From positions 954,073 through 1,018,072 of the forward strand of contig NZ_WEGH01000002.1 of the NCBI RefSeq assembly GCF_009604375.1: a DNA stretch of 64,000 bases, given 5' to 3'. Positions 23,321 to 32,818 of the stretch are shown in pieces. This DNA is from Actinomadura macrotermitis (GTDB taxonomy: Bacteria; Actinomycetota; Actinomycetes; Streptosporangiales; Streptosporangiaceae). Numbering within the stretch: the stretch's first letter is position 1; each line of letters opens with the position of its first letter. The translations under genes and the position numbers were made by a program. The notes under the pieces are model-generated. The model ran no database searches and was not told the DNA's origin. It saw nothing but the letters and a program-made list of their open reading frames with translations.

Positions 23321-24530
23321 CCGGCGGCTCGTCGCGCAGGATCGGGCAGGACATGCAGCGCGGCCCGCCGCGGCCGCTGCCGAGCTCGCTGCCGCTGATC
23401 GCGATGACCTCGATGCCCGACGCCTCCAGCACCGCGTTGGTCTCGGTGTTGCGCTCGTAGGCGACGGCGAGGCGCGGCGCGATGGCCAGGGTGTTGTTGC
23501 CGTCGTCCCACTGCTCGCGCTCGGCGGTCACCGGGTCCAGGCCGGTGTCGATGACCTTCAGCCGGTGGTCCAGGCCCATCGCGTCGGCCGCCGCCTCCAG
23601 GAACGGCCGCGGCTCGGAGACGCGCAGGTCGCCGTCGTCGGCGGTGACGATGTAGGCGGTCAGCGAGTGCGCGATCGGCGGGTACATCACCACCGTGTCG
23701 ACGTCGACCATCGTGCAGACGGTGTCCAGGTGCATCGTCGCGCGCTCCTGCGCGATCGGCACCGCCAGCACGGTGTGCGCGACGCCCGCCTCGAACACCC
23801 GGCGGGCCAGGCGCTCCACCCCGGCCGGGGTGGTCCGCTCGCCGGTGCCGACGGCCAGCACCCCGGGGCTGAGCAGCAGGATGTCGCCGCCCTCGACGTG
23901 CTCCAGCGACGGGTCGTACAGCGGCCGCACGCCCGCGAACCGCGGATGGTGCCGGTAGATCAGCCCGGTGAGGAACGACTCGCTGCGCCGGGCCGGCATG
24001 GCGAGGCTGGTCACCGCGACCCGGCCGCCGATCCAGGCGCTGCTGTCGCGGGTGAACAGCAGGCCCGGCAGCGGGTCGATGATGAAGTCCAGCCGGTCCA
24101 TCAGCCGGTAGACCAGGCCGTGCGCGCCCTTCAGCTCCTCGTGCGCCAGGCCCGCGATCAGCGTGCCCGCCAGGTCCTCGGGGTCCAGGCCGGCCAGATA
24201 GCCGGTGACGACGCGGCGCAGCTGGTCGCCCCAGCGCAGGTCGGCCGTCACCTCGGCGATGGCCTGGGCGCGGGCCTCCTCGTACTCCAGCGCGTCCTGC
24301 AGCAGCTCGGTCAGGTAGAGGACCTCCACGTCGTGGTCGCGCAGCGCCTGCGCGAACGCGTCGTGCTCCTCCTGCGCGCGCCCGACCCACGGGATCGCGT
24401 CGAACAGCAGCTTGTCGCTGTTGCGCGGGGTGAGGCGCTTCAGTTCCGCGCCCGGGCGGTGCAGCAGGACGGTGCGCAGCCGCCCCACCTCGCTGGTGAC
24501 CCGGTGCTGGTAAGCCGTGGTGTCCGTCAC
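23316..24530 (-). CDS. arcA: arginine deiminase
   Basis: Arginine deiminase of 404 residues, converting L-arginine to citrulline and ammonia. Key elements: N-terminal [31 protein letters not shown], the catalytic acid/His segment [12 protein letters not shown] and [10 protein letters not shown], and the nucleophile in GGPRCMSCP (Cys392) at the C-terminus. Length is standard. No arcB, arcC or arginine/ornithine antiporter is adjacent, so it does not form a classic ADI operon here; it may serve arginine catabolism or pH control. Divergent from the MFS gene. Confidence 0.95.
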   Translation of the reverse strand: MTDTTAYQHRVTSEVGRLRTVLLHRPGAELKRLTPRNSDKLLFDAIPWVGRAQEEHDAFAQALRDHDVEVLYLTELLQDALEYEEARAQAIAEVTADLRWGDQLRRVVTGYLAGLDPEDLAGTLIAGLAHEELKGAHGLVYRLMDRLDFIIDPLPGLLFTRDSSAWIGGRVAVTSLAMPARRSESFLTGLIYRHHPRFAGVRPLYDPSLEHVEGGDILLLSPGVLAVGTGERTTPAGVERLARRVFEAGVAHTVLAVPIAQERATMHLDTVCTMVDVDTVVMYPPIAHSLTAYIVTADDGDLRVSEPRPFLEAAADAMGLDHRLKVIDTGLDPVTAEREQWDDGNNTLAIAPRLAVAYERNTETNAVLEASGIEVIAISGSELGSGRGGPRCMSCPILRDEPPA

Positions 24531-24597
24531 CTGCGCCAGTCTATGCCGCGATGATCTCGGCGCTTCGGCGGGAACGGTCCTATGTCAGGATGCGGTG

Positions 24598-25770
24598 GTG
24601 TCCCGCGCGCTTCCCGTCCATCTGACCGCGGCGACCCTGCTGCGGATCTCGGCCGAGGGCCTGGCGACGGCGCTGGTGCTGACCGTCCAGGCGCGGACCG
24701 GGCACGCGGCGACCGCGGGGTTCCTGCAGACCGCGATGACGCTGCCGTACGTGCTGAGCGGCCCGGTGCTCGGGCACGTCCTGGACCGCGCGGCCCGGCC
24801 CCGCCGGATCGCGGTCGCCATGGCCGCCGGGTACGCGGTCGCGACCGCGGCGCTGCTCGCCCTGGCGGGCCGGTCGCCGCTGGTGCTCGCGCTGGCGGTG
24901 GCCGCGGTGATCGGGCTGACCGAGCCGGTCGTGGTGGCGCTGACCGGGCTGCTGCCGCGGTTCGTCCCGGCGGACCGGCTGCCGCGCGCCTACGGCCTGG
25001 AGGCCTCCAGCTACAACGTCGCGGCGATCGCCGGTCCCGGCCTGGCCGCCGCGATCGCGGCGGCGTTCGGCGGCGGGTACGCCGGGGCCGCGATGGTCGG
25101 CGCGGCCGTCGCCGGGCTGGTCGCGCTGCCGCTGCTGCCGTTCCGCGGGCCCGCCGCCGACGCGCCCTCGGACGAGCAGCGCCTGCGCGACGTCGTCACC
25201 GGCGGATTGTCGGTGCTGGCGCACAACCGGGTGCTGCGGGCCTTGACGGCCGCGACGACGCTCGCCTGGCTCGGCTTCGGCGGCGCCGCCGTCACCGCCG
25301 TCCTGCTGGCCGGGCACCTCGGCGCGCCCGCGAGCGGCGGCGGGCAGCTGCTGGTGTGCATGGCGGCCGGATCGCTCGCCGGGTCGCTGGCGGCCAGCCG
25401 GTGGCTGACCGCGCGGCACGCCGAGCCCGTCATGCTGGCCGGTCTCGTCGCGTTCGGGACGGCCCTCGCGCTGCTGGCCGTCGTGCCGTCGCTGCCGTGG
25501 GCGATGGCGGCGTTCGGCGCGGCGGGCGTCGCCGAGGGGCCGGTGTTCGCCGCGACGCTGCTGCTCCGCCAGCGCGAGTCGCCGCCCGAGCGGCTCGGGC
25601 AGGTCAACACCACCGCGGGCAGCCTGAAGATCGGCGCCTCGGCGGTCGGGGCGGCGCTGACCGGCGCGTTCGCCGACGCCGCCGGGCCCATCGGGCTGGT
25701 CCTCGGGATCGCCGCCTGCCAGCTCGGCGGCGCCGCGCTCGGCCTGCTGCTGCTGCGCCGAGGCCGCTGA
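24598..25770 (+). CDS. MFS transporter
   Basis: Major facilitator superfamily protein of 390 residues with about twelve hydrophobic helices. Loop 2-3 carries [16 protein letters not shown], matching the MFS motif A pattern, and [18 protein letters not shown] and [19 protein letters not shown] mark later helices. The general form resembles drug or siderophore exporters of the EntS-like group. The start is a GTG with AGGA upstream; the preceding codon is also GTG, so it may begin one residue earlier. It is divergent from arcA with 67 bases between. Substrate unknown. Confidence 0.82.
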   Translation: MSRALPVHLTAATLLRISAEGLATALVLTVQARTGHAATAGFLQTAMTLPYVLSGPVLGHVLDRAARPRRIAVAMAAGYAVATAALLALAGRSPLVLALAVAAVIGLTEPVVVALTGLLPRFVPADRLPRAYGLEASSYNVAAIAGPGLAAAIAAAFGGGYAGAAMVGAAVAGLVALPLLPFRGPAADAPSDEQRLRDVVTGGLSVLAHNRVLRALTAATTLAWLGFGGAAVTAVLLAGHLGAPASGGGQLLVCMAAGSLAGSLAASRWLTARHAEPVMLAGLVAFGTALALLAVVPSLPWAMAAFGAAGVAEGPVFAATLLLRQRESPPERLGQVNTTAGSLKIGASAVGAALTGAFADAAGPIGLVLGIAACQLGGAALGLLLLRRGR

Positions 25771-25814
25771 AAAACCCGTCGACACCGCCGCTGCCCGGCG
25801 CCTACTCTCAGCGC

Positions 25815-25910
25815 ATGTTCTTCGCGGCCGACACCAGCAAGCTCGCAGGGTCCACCCTGCTGAGCGCGGTGTCGGCCGCCTTCGACCTGTCGAACGGCGT
25901 CCGAAGCTGA
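25815..25910 (+). CDS. possible 31-residue peptide upstream of the EF-Tu paralogue
   Basis: ATG-started small ORF ([17 protein letters not shown]...) between the MFS and EF-Tu genes. Its third positions are mostly G or C, as in real genes here. It has no clear Shine-Dalgarno and no recognised family. It could be a leader peptide for the EF-Tu paralogue, an independent small protein or chance. The bases after it hold an inverted repeat (GAGAACC 25933-25939 / GGTTCTC 25963-25969). Confidence 0.3.
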   Translation: MFFAADTSKLAGSTLLSAVSAAFDLSNGVRS

Positions 25911-25996
25911 CCCCTCTCCGTCCCGCCTTCCGGAGAACCAGCGGAGGGGGGTGGGGCACGCGGGTTCTCACCCTGCGCAGAGTGAGGACGCACATC

Positions 25997-27181
25997 ATGG
26001 CCAAGCAGCTCTACGAGCGCGCCAAGCCGCATCTCAACATCGGCACGATGGGGCACGTCGACCACGGCAAGACCACCCTGACCGCCGCCATCACCAAGGT
26101 CCTGGCGGACCGGGGCCTCGCCGCCGCCGTGCCGTTCGAGGGCATCGACCGCGCCCCCGAGGAGCGCGACCGCGGCATCACCATCAACATCGCCCACGTC
26201 CAGTACGAGACGGCGACCCGGCACTACGCCCACGTGGACATGCCCGGGCACGCCGACTTCGTCAAGAACATGATCACCGGGGCGGCGCAGCTCGACGGCG
26301 CCGTGCTGGTGGTGTCGGCGCAGGACGGCGCGATGCCGCAGACGCGCGAGCACATCGTGCTGGCCCGCCAGGTCGGTGTGCGGCACGTGGTCGTCGCGAT
26401 CAACAAGGCCGACGCGGCCGCGGACGCCGAGATCCTCGACCTGGTCGAGCTGGAGGTCCGCGAGCTGCTGTCGGAGTACGGCTACCCCGGCGACGAGGTG
26501 CCGGTGGTCCGGGTGTCCGGGCTGCGGGCGCTGGAGGGCGACCCGTACTGGACCGCGCGGATCATGGACCTGCTGGACGCGGTCGACGCCTACGTGCCGG
26601 TCCCGCCGCGCGTGCTGGACAAGCCGTTCCTGCTGCCGGTGGAGAACGTGTACACCATCACCGGGCGCGGCACCGTCGTCACCGGCGTGGTCGCGCAGGG
26701 GTCGGTGGAGCTCGGCGACCGGATCGAGGTCGTCGGGCTCGGCGACACCTTCGCCAGCGTCGTGACCGGGCTGGAGACGTTCGGGCAGACGATGCGGCAC
26801 GCCGAGGCCGGTGACAACACCGCGATGCTGCTGCGCGGCGTGCAGCGCGGGCAGATCCGGCGCGGGCAGGTGGTGAGCGCGCCCGGGGCGATCGCGCCGC
26901 ACGTACGGTTCCGCGCCCGGGTGCGGTTGCTGACCGCCGCCGAGGGCGGGCGCGGCAACCCGCTGTTCCACGGCTACCGGCCGCAGTTCCACTTCCGCAC
27001 GACCGACGTGCCGGGCACGGTGGACCTCGGCGGCGAGGGCGCGATGGCCCTGCCGGGCGACACGGTCGAGATGGCCGTCGAGCTGGGCAAGCCGATCGCG
27101 CTGGCCGAGGGGCTCGGCTTCGCGGTCCGCGAGGGCGGGCGGACCGTGGGAGCGGGTACCGTGGTCGCGATCATGCAGTGA
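25997..27181 (+). CDS. divergent elongation factor Tu paralogue
   Basis: EF-Tu-like GTPase of 394 residues, full length with three domains. G1 GHVDHGKT, effector [17 protein letters not shown], and catalytic His in DMPGHAD are kept, but G3 has Met where most EF-Tu have Cys, G4 is NKAD instead of NKCD, and G5 reads SGLRAL instead of SALKAL. Domain II/III features [15 protein letters not shown] and [12 protein letters not shown] are intact. It stands alone, without rpsL, rpsG or fusA, so it is a second copy such as the Tuf3-type proteins of streptomycetes, often linked to stress or elfamycin tolerance (family knowledge). The start was placed at [12 protein letters not shown] by homology. Confidence 0.9.
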   Translation: MAKQLYERAKPHLNIGTMGHVDHGKTTLTAAITKVLADRGLAAAVPFEGIDRAPEERDRGITINIAHVQYETATRHYAHVDMPGHADFVKNMITGAAQLDGAVLVVSAQDGAMPQTREHIVLARQVGVRHVVVAINKADAAADAEILDLVELEVRELLSEYGYPGDEVPVVRVSGLRALEGDPYWTARIMDLLDAVDAYVPVPPRVLDKPFLLPVENVYTITGRGTVVTGVVAQGSVELGDRIEVVGLGDTFASVVTGLETFGQTMRHAEAGDNTAMLLRGVQRGQIRRGQVVSAPGAIAPHVRFRARVRLLTAAEGGRGNPLFHGYRPQFHFRTTDVPGTVDLGGEGAMALPGDTVEMAVELGKPIALAEGLGFAVREGGRTVGAGTVVAIMQ

Positions 27182-27185
27182 GGAC

Positions 27186-27219
27186 GTGATCCGGAGGGGC
27201 CGGTCCCCCTCCGGATCAC
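27186..27219 (+). terminator. strong hairpin terminator after the EF-Tu paralogue
   Basis: Perfect 14-base-pair stem, arms GTGATCCGGAGGGG (27186-27199) and CCCCTCCGGATCAC (27206-27219), six-base loop, starting five bases after the stop codon. Confidence 0.8.
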
Positions 27220-27314
27220 ATCCGTCCGGGCGGCGATCGCGAATCGCTGGCACGGAAGATCTTTTATGTGGTGAGATTTCCCGACCCCGCTGATTCATCA
27301 CTTATGGAGCATGT

Positions 27315-28202
27315 GTGCGAGCCCCCCGCGCTCTGATCCCCCTGCTCGCCGTGTGCGGCGCCGGCGCCGTCGTGGCGTTCGCCGGCGCCGGCGCCGCCAT
27401 CGAGAAGGGCTCGGCCTCCGGCCTGTCCGACGAGGCCGCCCCCGAACCCGTCCAGGCCACGATCACCACGATGACCTGGAGCGCCTGCGGCGACACCGCG
27501 CCCGGCTGCCCGCTCGGCGCCCGTCCCGCCGACCTGGCCCGGCGGATCGTGCAGGAGTCCGGCGGCAACCTCGTCGGCGGGCGCCGCGTCCGCGCGGACG
27601 CGGTCTTCCTGCAGGAGGTCTGCGCGGGACACGTCGGCGCGCTGGAGAAGACCGCCGCGCTGCGCGGCTGGTCCTGGGCGTTCGCCCCCTACGGCCCCGC
27701 CCGCAAGTGCGCCAACGGGCAGGGCCGGTCCGGTGTCGCGATCGGCACCCGGGCCAAGCTGGCCGACGTCCGCCGGGAGGCGCTGCCCGCGCCCGCCGGG
27801 CAGGGGCGGTCCGTCCTGTGCGGAACGGTCGAACAGTGGCAGACCCGGCTCTGCACCGCCCGGTTCAGCGGCGCCGAGGACCCGCGCGGCGAATGGCGCC
27901 GCAAGCAGGCCCGGCGGCTGGGCGAGCTCGCCGGCTCCGGCCGGGTGATCTTCGGCGGCGACCTGGTCGACGAGCCGGCCGGCAAGCCCCTCGACGCGCT
28001 CTACGGCGCCTACGACGAGTGCGACCAGGGGCCCGAGGCGCGGGCCGGCGCCAAGACCCGGCAGGACTGGTCCGGCCAGGCCGTGGCCAAGACCGACTAC
28101 CTGTTCACCACCAGGTCCGCGGGCGTCTCCTGCGGCGTCTCGCCGGACCCGAACCGCGCGTCCGACCACCGGCCGCTGACGGCCGTCGTCCGCTTCGGCT
28201 GA
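27315..28202 (+). CDS. secreted endonuclease/exonuclease/phosphatase-fold protein
   Basis: Exported protein of 295 residues with a signal peptide (PRALIPLLAVCGAGAVVAFAG). The EEP fold is suggested by TMTWSACGD at the first strand, the metal-binding Glu in VFLQEVC, GGDLVDEP in place of GDFN, a TDYLF strand and the C-terminal SDHRPLTAVV that gives the catalytic Asp-His pair. Family members cleave nucleic acids, phospholipids or inositol phosphates; Asn of GDFN is replaced by Val-Asp, so activity is not certain. Several cysteines suggest disulfides. GTG start with GGAG at correct spacing. Confidence 0.8.
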   Translation: MRAPRALIPLLAVCGAGAVVAFAGAGAAIEKGSASGLSDEAAPEPVQATITTMTWSACGDTAPGCPLGARPADLARRIVQESGGNLVGGRRVRADAVFLQEVCAGHVGALEKTAALRGWSWAFAPYGPARKCANGQGRSGVAIGTRAKLADVRREALPAPAGQGRSVLCGTVEQWQTRLCTARFSGAEDPRGEWRRKQARRLGELAGSGRVIFGGDLVDEPAGKPLDALYGAYDECDQGPEARAGAKTRQDWSGQAVAKTDYLFTTRSAGVSCGVSPDPNRASDHRPLTAVVRFG

Positions 28203-28210
28203 CCCGGTGA

Positions 28211-28237
28211 CCGGCCCGGGGGACGCCCCCGGGCCGG
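28211..28237. terminator. bidirectional hairpin terminator
   Basis: Perfect 12-base-pair stem CCGGCCCGGGGG (28211-28222) / CCCCCGGGCCGG (28226-28237) with a 3-base loop between the convergent EEP-fold and acyl-CoA ligase genes. Confidence 0.75.
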
Positions 28238-28247
28238 TTCCGCCCGG

Positions 28248-29804
28248 TCAGTGCACCGCGCGCTCGTGGCCCTCCCAGTACGGCGCCCGCAGCTCACGCT
28301 TGAGGATCTTGCCGGTGGGGTTGCGCGGGATCGCGTCGCGGCGCTCCACCGACGTCGGGCACTTGAAGTGGGCCAGCCGCTCGCGGCAGTGGTCGATGAG
28401 CTCCCGCTCGGGGACGTCGGCGGCGAGTACCACGATCGCCTTGGGCGTCTCGCCCCACTTGTCGTCGGGGACGCCGACGACCGCGCAGTCGGTGACCTGC
28501 GGGTGGCTCATCAGCACGTTCTCCACCTCCGCGGGGTAGATGTTCTCCCCGCCCGAGATGATCATGTCCTTGACCCGGTCGTGGATGTAGAGGTAGCCGT
28601 CCTCGTCCAGGTAGCCGGCGTCGCCGGTGCGGAACCAGCCGTCGGGCAGCAGCGCCGAGGCGGTCGCCTCGGGCATCGCCCAGTAGCCCTTCATGTTCTG
28701 CGGGGTGCGGCAGAGGATCTCCCCCACCCGCCCGGGCGGCAGCGCGTCCCCGGTGGCCGGGTCGGCGATGCGCAGCTCGCAGGTGGGGTTGGGGATGCCG
28801 GCGCTGCGGATGCGGCCGGCGTGCGGGCCGTCGGGGTCGTGGTCCTCGGCGGGCAGGTAGGTGATCGCGCCGGCCGTCTCGGTCAGCCCGTACACCTGCA
28901 TGAACCGGGTCCGCGGCAGCATCCGCATCGCGCCGCGCAGCACGTCCTCGCTGATCGGGGACGCGCCGTAGAGCATCAGCTCCAGGCTGGACAGGTCGCA
29001 CTGCGCGACCTCGGGGATCAGCTGCATGAACTGCAGCAGCACCGGGACCAGGAAGGTGTGGGTGACGCGGTGCCGCTCGATGGTCCGGGCGATCGCGGTC
29101 GGGTCGGGCTCGCGCACGATCACGCCGGTGATGCCGTCGAAGACGGTGCAGGCGGCCAGGGCGCAGCCGGCCACGTGGTACATCGGCATCGCGACCATCA
29201 GCACGGTGTCGTCGCCGATGCCCCACAGCTCGGTGGTGAGCGGCAGCACCGCCGCGAAGTTGTCGTGGGTGAGCATCACGCCCTTCGGCAGCCCCGTCGT
29301 CCCCGACGAGTAGAGCTGCACGAACACGTCGCCGCCGTCCACCCGGTGCGCGGGCGGGACGGCCTCGTGCGCGCCGACCCACGCCGCGTAGTCCTGGTGG
29401 GCGTGGCCCTCGCCGCCGATGACGACGAGCAGGCCGGTGTGCTCCAGCTTCGGCGCGACGGCGTCCAGCACCGGGACGAACTCGGGCCCGGCGATGAACA
29501 CCTTCGCCCGCGCGTTGTTGACGATGTAGGCGACCTCGTCGGGCGCGAGCCGGTAGTTGACCGGCACCTGCACGGCGCCGATCCGGGCCGCGCCGAAGAG
29601 CTGCTCGACGTACTCGGCGGAGTTCTTGTCGAGGATCGCGACCCGGTCGCCCGGCCCGACGCCCGCCGCCGCCAGCGCGGCGGCCGCCCGGTCGACGCGC
29701 CGGTCGAACTCCCGGTAGGTGATGCTGGACTCGCCCGAGTGGAAGGCGACACGGTCCGGACTGTGCTGCGCGCGCTCGCGCAGCACCTCGGTCAGACCCG
29801 GCAC
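28248..29804 (-). CDS. acyl-CoA ligase (AMP-binding, FadD-like)
   Basis: Adenylate-forming enzyme of 518 residues that activates a carboxylic acid to its CoA thioester. Motifs: YSSGTTGLPKGVML (phosphate-binding loop, about residue 167), YGLTETAG near 300, GWFRTGDAGYLDEDGYLYI with the AMP-ribose Asp, DRVKDMIISGGENIYPAEVE, and catalytic Lys in NPTGKILKRELR close to the end. The general form fits medium/long-chain fatty acid-CoA ligases. It stands alone with no beta-oxidation genes nearby; acid specificity unknown. Confidence 0.93.
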   Translation of the reverse strand: MPGLTEVLRERAQHSPDRVAFHSGESSITYREFDRRVDRAAAALAAAGVGPGDRVAILDKNSAEYVEQLFGAARIGAVQVPVNYRLAPDEVAYIVNNARAKVFIAGPEFVPVLDAVAPKLEHTGLLVVIGGEGHAHQDYAAWVGAHEAVPPAHRVDGGDVFVQLYSSGTTGLPKGVMLTHDNFAAVLPLTTELWGIGDDTVLMVAMPMYHVAGCALAACTVFDGITGVIVREPDPTAIARTIERHRVTHTFLVPVLLQFMQLIPEVAQCDLSSLELMLYGASPISEDVLRGAMRMLPRTRFMQVYGLTETAGAITYLPAEDHDPDGPHAGRIRSAGIPNPTCELRIADPATGDALPPGRVGEILCRTPQNMKGYWAMPEATASALLPDGWFRTGDAGYLDEDGYLYIHDRVKDMIISGGENIYPAEVENVLMSHPQVTDCAVVGVPDDKWGETPKAIVVLAADVPERELIDHCRERLAHFKCPTSVERRDAIPRNPTGKILKRELRAPYWEGHERAVH

Positions 29805-29884
29805 GTGGGACCCCTTTCGCCGTGGGACCGGCTGGCTGTCAGGGCATCATCCGGTCCCCGGCATACCGGGGCAAGAGCCGGGTC

Positions 29885-30053
29885 TCAGCTTTTCGACCCC
29901 TTGGCGATCAGCTTCACCGCCAGCACCACGATGACCGCGACGATGGCCACGAAGAAGAAGAACTTCAGCATCGAGAAGATCCAGCCGAGGACCATGAGGC
30001 CCAGCCAGATGGCGAGGATGACACCGGCGATACTCAAGATTGTCCGACCCATG
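29885..30053 (-). pseudogene. small membrane protein with an apparent +1 frameshift
   Basis: Reading leftwards from the ATG at 30053 gives a hydrophobic start (MGRTILSIAGVILAIWLG) and then runs off-frame. The adjacent frame, ending at the TGA at 29885-29887, encodes LMVLGWIFSMLKFFFF followed by a second hydrophobic span and IAKGSKS. Removing one base from the C4 run at 30000-30003 (GGGG on the coding strand) would fuse them into a coherent 55-residue two-helix membrane protein. It is either a true frameshift mutation, a sequencing error in the short homopolymer, or the protein starts internally (GTG at 30025 or ATG at 29995). Function unknown. Confidence 0.5.
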
Positions 30054-30151
30054 CCCCCAACCGTAGGCGGCGGCCGGGGACACCGTCATCACACCCAGGT
30101 AGGACCCGGCCCTGAGCCGTCCCCTACTCGGGGGTGGAGCCGGCCTCAGGG

Positions 30152-30820
30152 TCAGCGCGGCGGCTGGTACCCAGGCGGGCCGTCCTGAGGCGGCGGGAAC
30201 CCGCCGGGCGCGGGCGGGCCGGGGTAGGGCTGCGGGCCACCGGGCGCGGGCGGGTACCCGCCGGGCGCCCCCTGGCCCGGATAGGGCTGCTGCCCCGGAT
30301 ACGGCTGCTGTCCCGGCTGCGGGGCACCGCCCCAGGGCGCGTACTGCGGCTGCCCGCCGCCGGCCGGGCGCTTGGCACCGAGCGCGGCGAGCACGCCGGC
30401 CGCCACCGGCGTCGCCAGCAGGGCCAGCAGCCGGTACGTGTCCAGATGCCCGAAGCTCTCGAGGTAGTCCCCGATGGCCCGCACCGGCCCCTGCCGGCCT
30501 TCGATCAGCGACAGCGCGGCGACGCCGAACACGCTGCCGGCCTGGTCGGCGAGCACCGCCGCGACCACCGCTCCGAGCGGCGCGGCCGGCCCCTTGACGC
30601 GGCAGACCAGGAAGACGACGCCGATGAGCGCGCCGATGGCCAGGCTCGCCAGCACATCGATGATCTGCAGGGTGAGGATGCCGCCCTCACGGTAGATGTC
30701 GGTGAAGGTGTAGTAGACGAACAGGACGTAGCAGAACCCGGCGGCGGTGGCGAGCGCGCCGCCGAGCAGGAACGCCAGCACCGGCGAGCCGGGCCGAGCA
30801 GGGGGACGATTCAGGGCCAT
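30152..30820 (-). CDS. membrane protein with Pro/Gly/Gln-rich tail
   Basis: Protein of 222 residues with four hydrophobic segments in the first 150 (for example VLAFLLGGALATAAGFCYVL and LASLAIGALIGVVFLV) and a low-complexity C-terminal tail of about 70 residues rich in Pro, Gly, Gln and Tyr, with YPGQQP repeated. Such tails occur on actinobacterial membrane proteins and may promote clustering. No catalytic motif. A GTG start 12 codons upstream is possible. Function unknown. Confidence 0.75.
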   Translation of the reverse strand: MALNRPPARPGSPVLAFLLGGALATAAGFCYVLFVYYTFTDIYREGGILTLQIIDVLASLAIGALIGVVFLVCRVKGPAAPLGAVVAAVLADQAGSVFGVAALSLIEGRQGPVRAIGDYLESFGHLDTYRLLALLATPVAAGVLAALGAKRPAGGGQPQYAPWGGAPQPGQQPYPGQQPYPGQGAPGGYPPAPGGPQPYPGPPAPGGFPPPQDGPPGYQPPR

Positions 30821-31028
30821 CGGCCCATTAAAGCCATAAGCATCGCCCCTTACCACCGTCCTCTTGCCTCCCGGTCAGAACGCCGGTGGCGGCCGGTATC
30901 CGCCGCCGGCCGGGTGCCCCTTCCTCCCCGCCCCCCGGACCTTACGAGGTGATGACGAGATCGGCGGATCGGCGCAGGCACGCGTAACGTGAGAGCGTGA
31001 TCGCTGCTTGCCCCGCCGGGTGGTCCCG

Positions 31029-31727
31029 GTGAACGTGACCGGCCGGGTCCTGGTCGTCGACGACGACCCGACCGTCGCCGAGGTCGTCGCCCGCTACCTG
31101 GCCCGCGACGGCCACGAGGTCGAGTGCGTGGCCGACGGGAACCAGGCTCTCGCGCGCGCCCTCGCCCAGCCGCCCGACCTGGTGGTGCTCGACCTGATGC
31201 TGCCCGGGATCGACGGCCTGCAGGTGTGCCGGCGGCTGCGCGAGACCTCGGCCGTCCCGATCGTGATGCTGACCGCGCTCGGCGGCGAGACCGACCGGCT
31301 CGTCGGGCTGGAGACCGGTGCCGACGACTACGTGACCAAGCCGTTCAGCCCGCGCGAGCTGGCGCTGCGGGTGCGCTCGGTGCTGCGCCGGGCACAGGGC
31401 TCGTTCGCCCCGGCGGGCGGCGCGCCGCTGCGCGACGGGGACCTGGTCGTCGACGTGGCCGCGCACGAGGCGGCGCGGGCCGGCGAGCCGCTCGCGCTCA
31501 CCGCCCGCGAGTTCGACCTGCTGGCCTTCCTGCTGCGCAACCCGCGGCAGGCGTTCACCCGCGACCAGCTGCTCGAGAAGGTGTGGGGCTGGTCGTTCGG
31601 CGACTCCTCCACCGTCACGGTGCACGTGCGGCGGCTGCGCGAGAAGATCGAGGACGACCCGACGACCCCTCGCCGGATCATGACGGTGTGGGGCGTCGGC
31701 TACCGCTACGAACCGGTGGACGCATGA
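31029..31727 (+). CDS. OmpR-family response regulator
   Basis: Two-component response regulator of 232 residues. Receiver domain with acidic cluster VVDDDP, phospho-acceptor Asp55 in VVLDLMLPG, Thr in MLTAL and Lys in TKPFSP; then an OmpR winged helix with LTAREFDLLAFLLRNP, GDSSTVTVHVRRLREKIE and VWGVGYRYEP. Its stop overlaps the kinase start (ATGA), so the pair is translationally coupled. The start is uncertain: a TTG seven codons upstream and two nearby GTG codons are all possible. Confidence 0.92.
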   Translation: MNVTGRVLVVDDDPTVAEVVARYLARDGHEVECVADGNQALARALAQPPDLVVLDLMLPGIDGLQVCRRLRETSAVPIVMLTALGGETDRLVGLETGADDYVTKPFSPRELALRVRSVLRRAQGSFAPAGGAPLRDGDLVVDVAAHEAARAGEPLALTAREFDLLAFLLRNPRQAFTRDQLLEKVWGWSFGDSSTVTVHVRRLREKIEDDPTTPRRIMTVWGVGYRYEPVDA

Positions 31728-32818
31728 TCTCCGTCGAGGACCTGCTCTGGGTGGCCTGGTACGCGGCGGTCGCGGCGGCCGCGGTCGCGGTGCTCGGCCT
31801 CGGCCTGCTGCACGCGCTGCGCGGCCGGTCGGTCGCCACCCAGCTCACCGTGGTGGGCGCGGCGACCGTGCTGGCGACGGTGTCGGGCATCGTGGTGATC
31901 TCACTGATGATGCTCATCAACCCCCACGACCTGACCGTGGTGCTGGCGGTGGTGACGGCGGCCGGGCTGGTCGCGATGGCGGTGTCGGTGCTGCTCGGGC
32001 GGCGCCTGGTCGCGGCGAACCGGACGCTGGTGGAGGCGGTGCGCGCGGACGCGTTCCGCCCGCCGGACACCCGGCTGCCCGCCGAGCTGGCCGAGCTGTC
32101 GCGCGAGCTGGACGCCGCCTACGCGCGGCTGCGCGACTCCGAGGCCAGCCGCCGCGAGCTGGTCGCCTGGGTGAGCCACGACCTGCGCACGCCGCTCGCC
32201 GGGCTGCGCGCGATGGCCGAGGCGCTGGAGGACGAGGTCGTCGCCGACGCCGAGACCGTGCACCGCTACCACGGCCGCATCCGCATCGAGGTGGACCGGC
32301 TGTCGGAGCTGGTGGACGACCTGTTCGAGCTGTCGCGCATCCACGCCGGGGCGCTGCGGCTGTCGCGGCAGCGCGTCGGCCTGGCCGACCTGGTCGCCGA
32401 GGCGGTGGCGGGCGCGGAGGCCCTCGCCCGGGCCAAGGGGGTGCGGGTGCGCGGCGACGTCCAGGAGGGGCTGCCGGTGCAGGTCGACGCCGGCGAGTTC
32501 GGCCGCGCGCTGCGCAACCTGGTGGTGAACGCGATCCGGCACACGCCGGGGGACGGCACCGTGGAGATCATCGGCACGGTCGCCGAGGGCACCGCCCGGG
32601 TCACGGTCGCCGACGCCTGCGGCGGCATCCCCGAGGACGACCTGCCGCGCGTGTTCGACGTGGCGTTCCGCGGCGAGGCGGCCCGCACCCCGGGCGGCGG
32701 CGCGGGCCTCGGCCTGGCCATCGCCCGCGGCATCGTGGAGGCGCACGCGGGCGAGATCGGCGTCGCGAACGAGGGTCCGGGCTGCCGCTTCGAGGTCCGC
32801 CTCCCCGTCCCGGCCTGA
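31724..32818 (+). CDS. sensor histidine kinase, partner of the OmpR-type regulator
   Basis: Membrane histidine kinase of 364 residues. Two N-terminal hydrophobic segments (about 8-30 and 40-66, then a third near 75-95) have almost no extracytoplasmic domain between them, so it may sense a membrane or cytoplasmic cue. HisKA has His152 in WVSHDLRTPLAGLRAM; HATPase_c has NLVVNAIRHTPGDG, DACGGIPEDDL and GGAGLGLAIARGIVE. It overlaps its regulator gene by four bases. Targets unknown. Confidence 0.92.
   Translation: MISVEDLLWVAWYAAVAAAAVAVLGLGLLHALRGRSVATQLTVVGAATVLATVSGIVVISLMMLINPHDLTVVLAVVTAAGLVAMAVSVLLGRRLVAANRTLVEAVRADAFRPPDTRLPAELAELSRELDAAYARLRDSEASRRELVAWVSHDLRTPLAGLRAMAEALEDEVVADAETVHRYHGRIRIEVDRLSELVDDLFELSRIHAGALRLSRQRVGLADLVAEAVAGAEALARAKGVRVRGDVQEGLPVQVDAGEFGRALRNLVVNAIRHTPGDGTVEIIGTVAEGTARVTVADACGGIPEDDLPRVFDVAFRGEAARTPGGGAGLGLAIARGIVEAHAGEIGVANEGPGCRFEVRLPVPA

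Noticed and set aside
23316..24530. Arginine deiminase operon
   Set aside because: Only arcA is present; neighbouring genes are an MFS transporter and a kinase-like ATPase, so no ADI pathway operon exists here.
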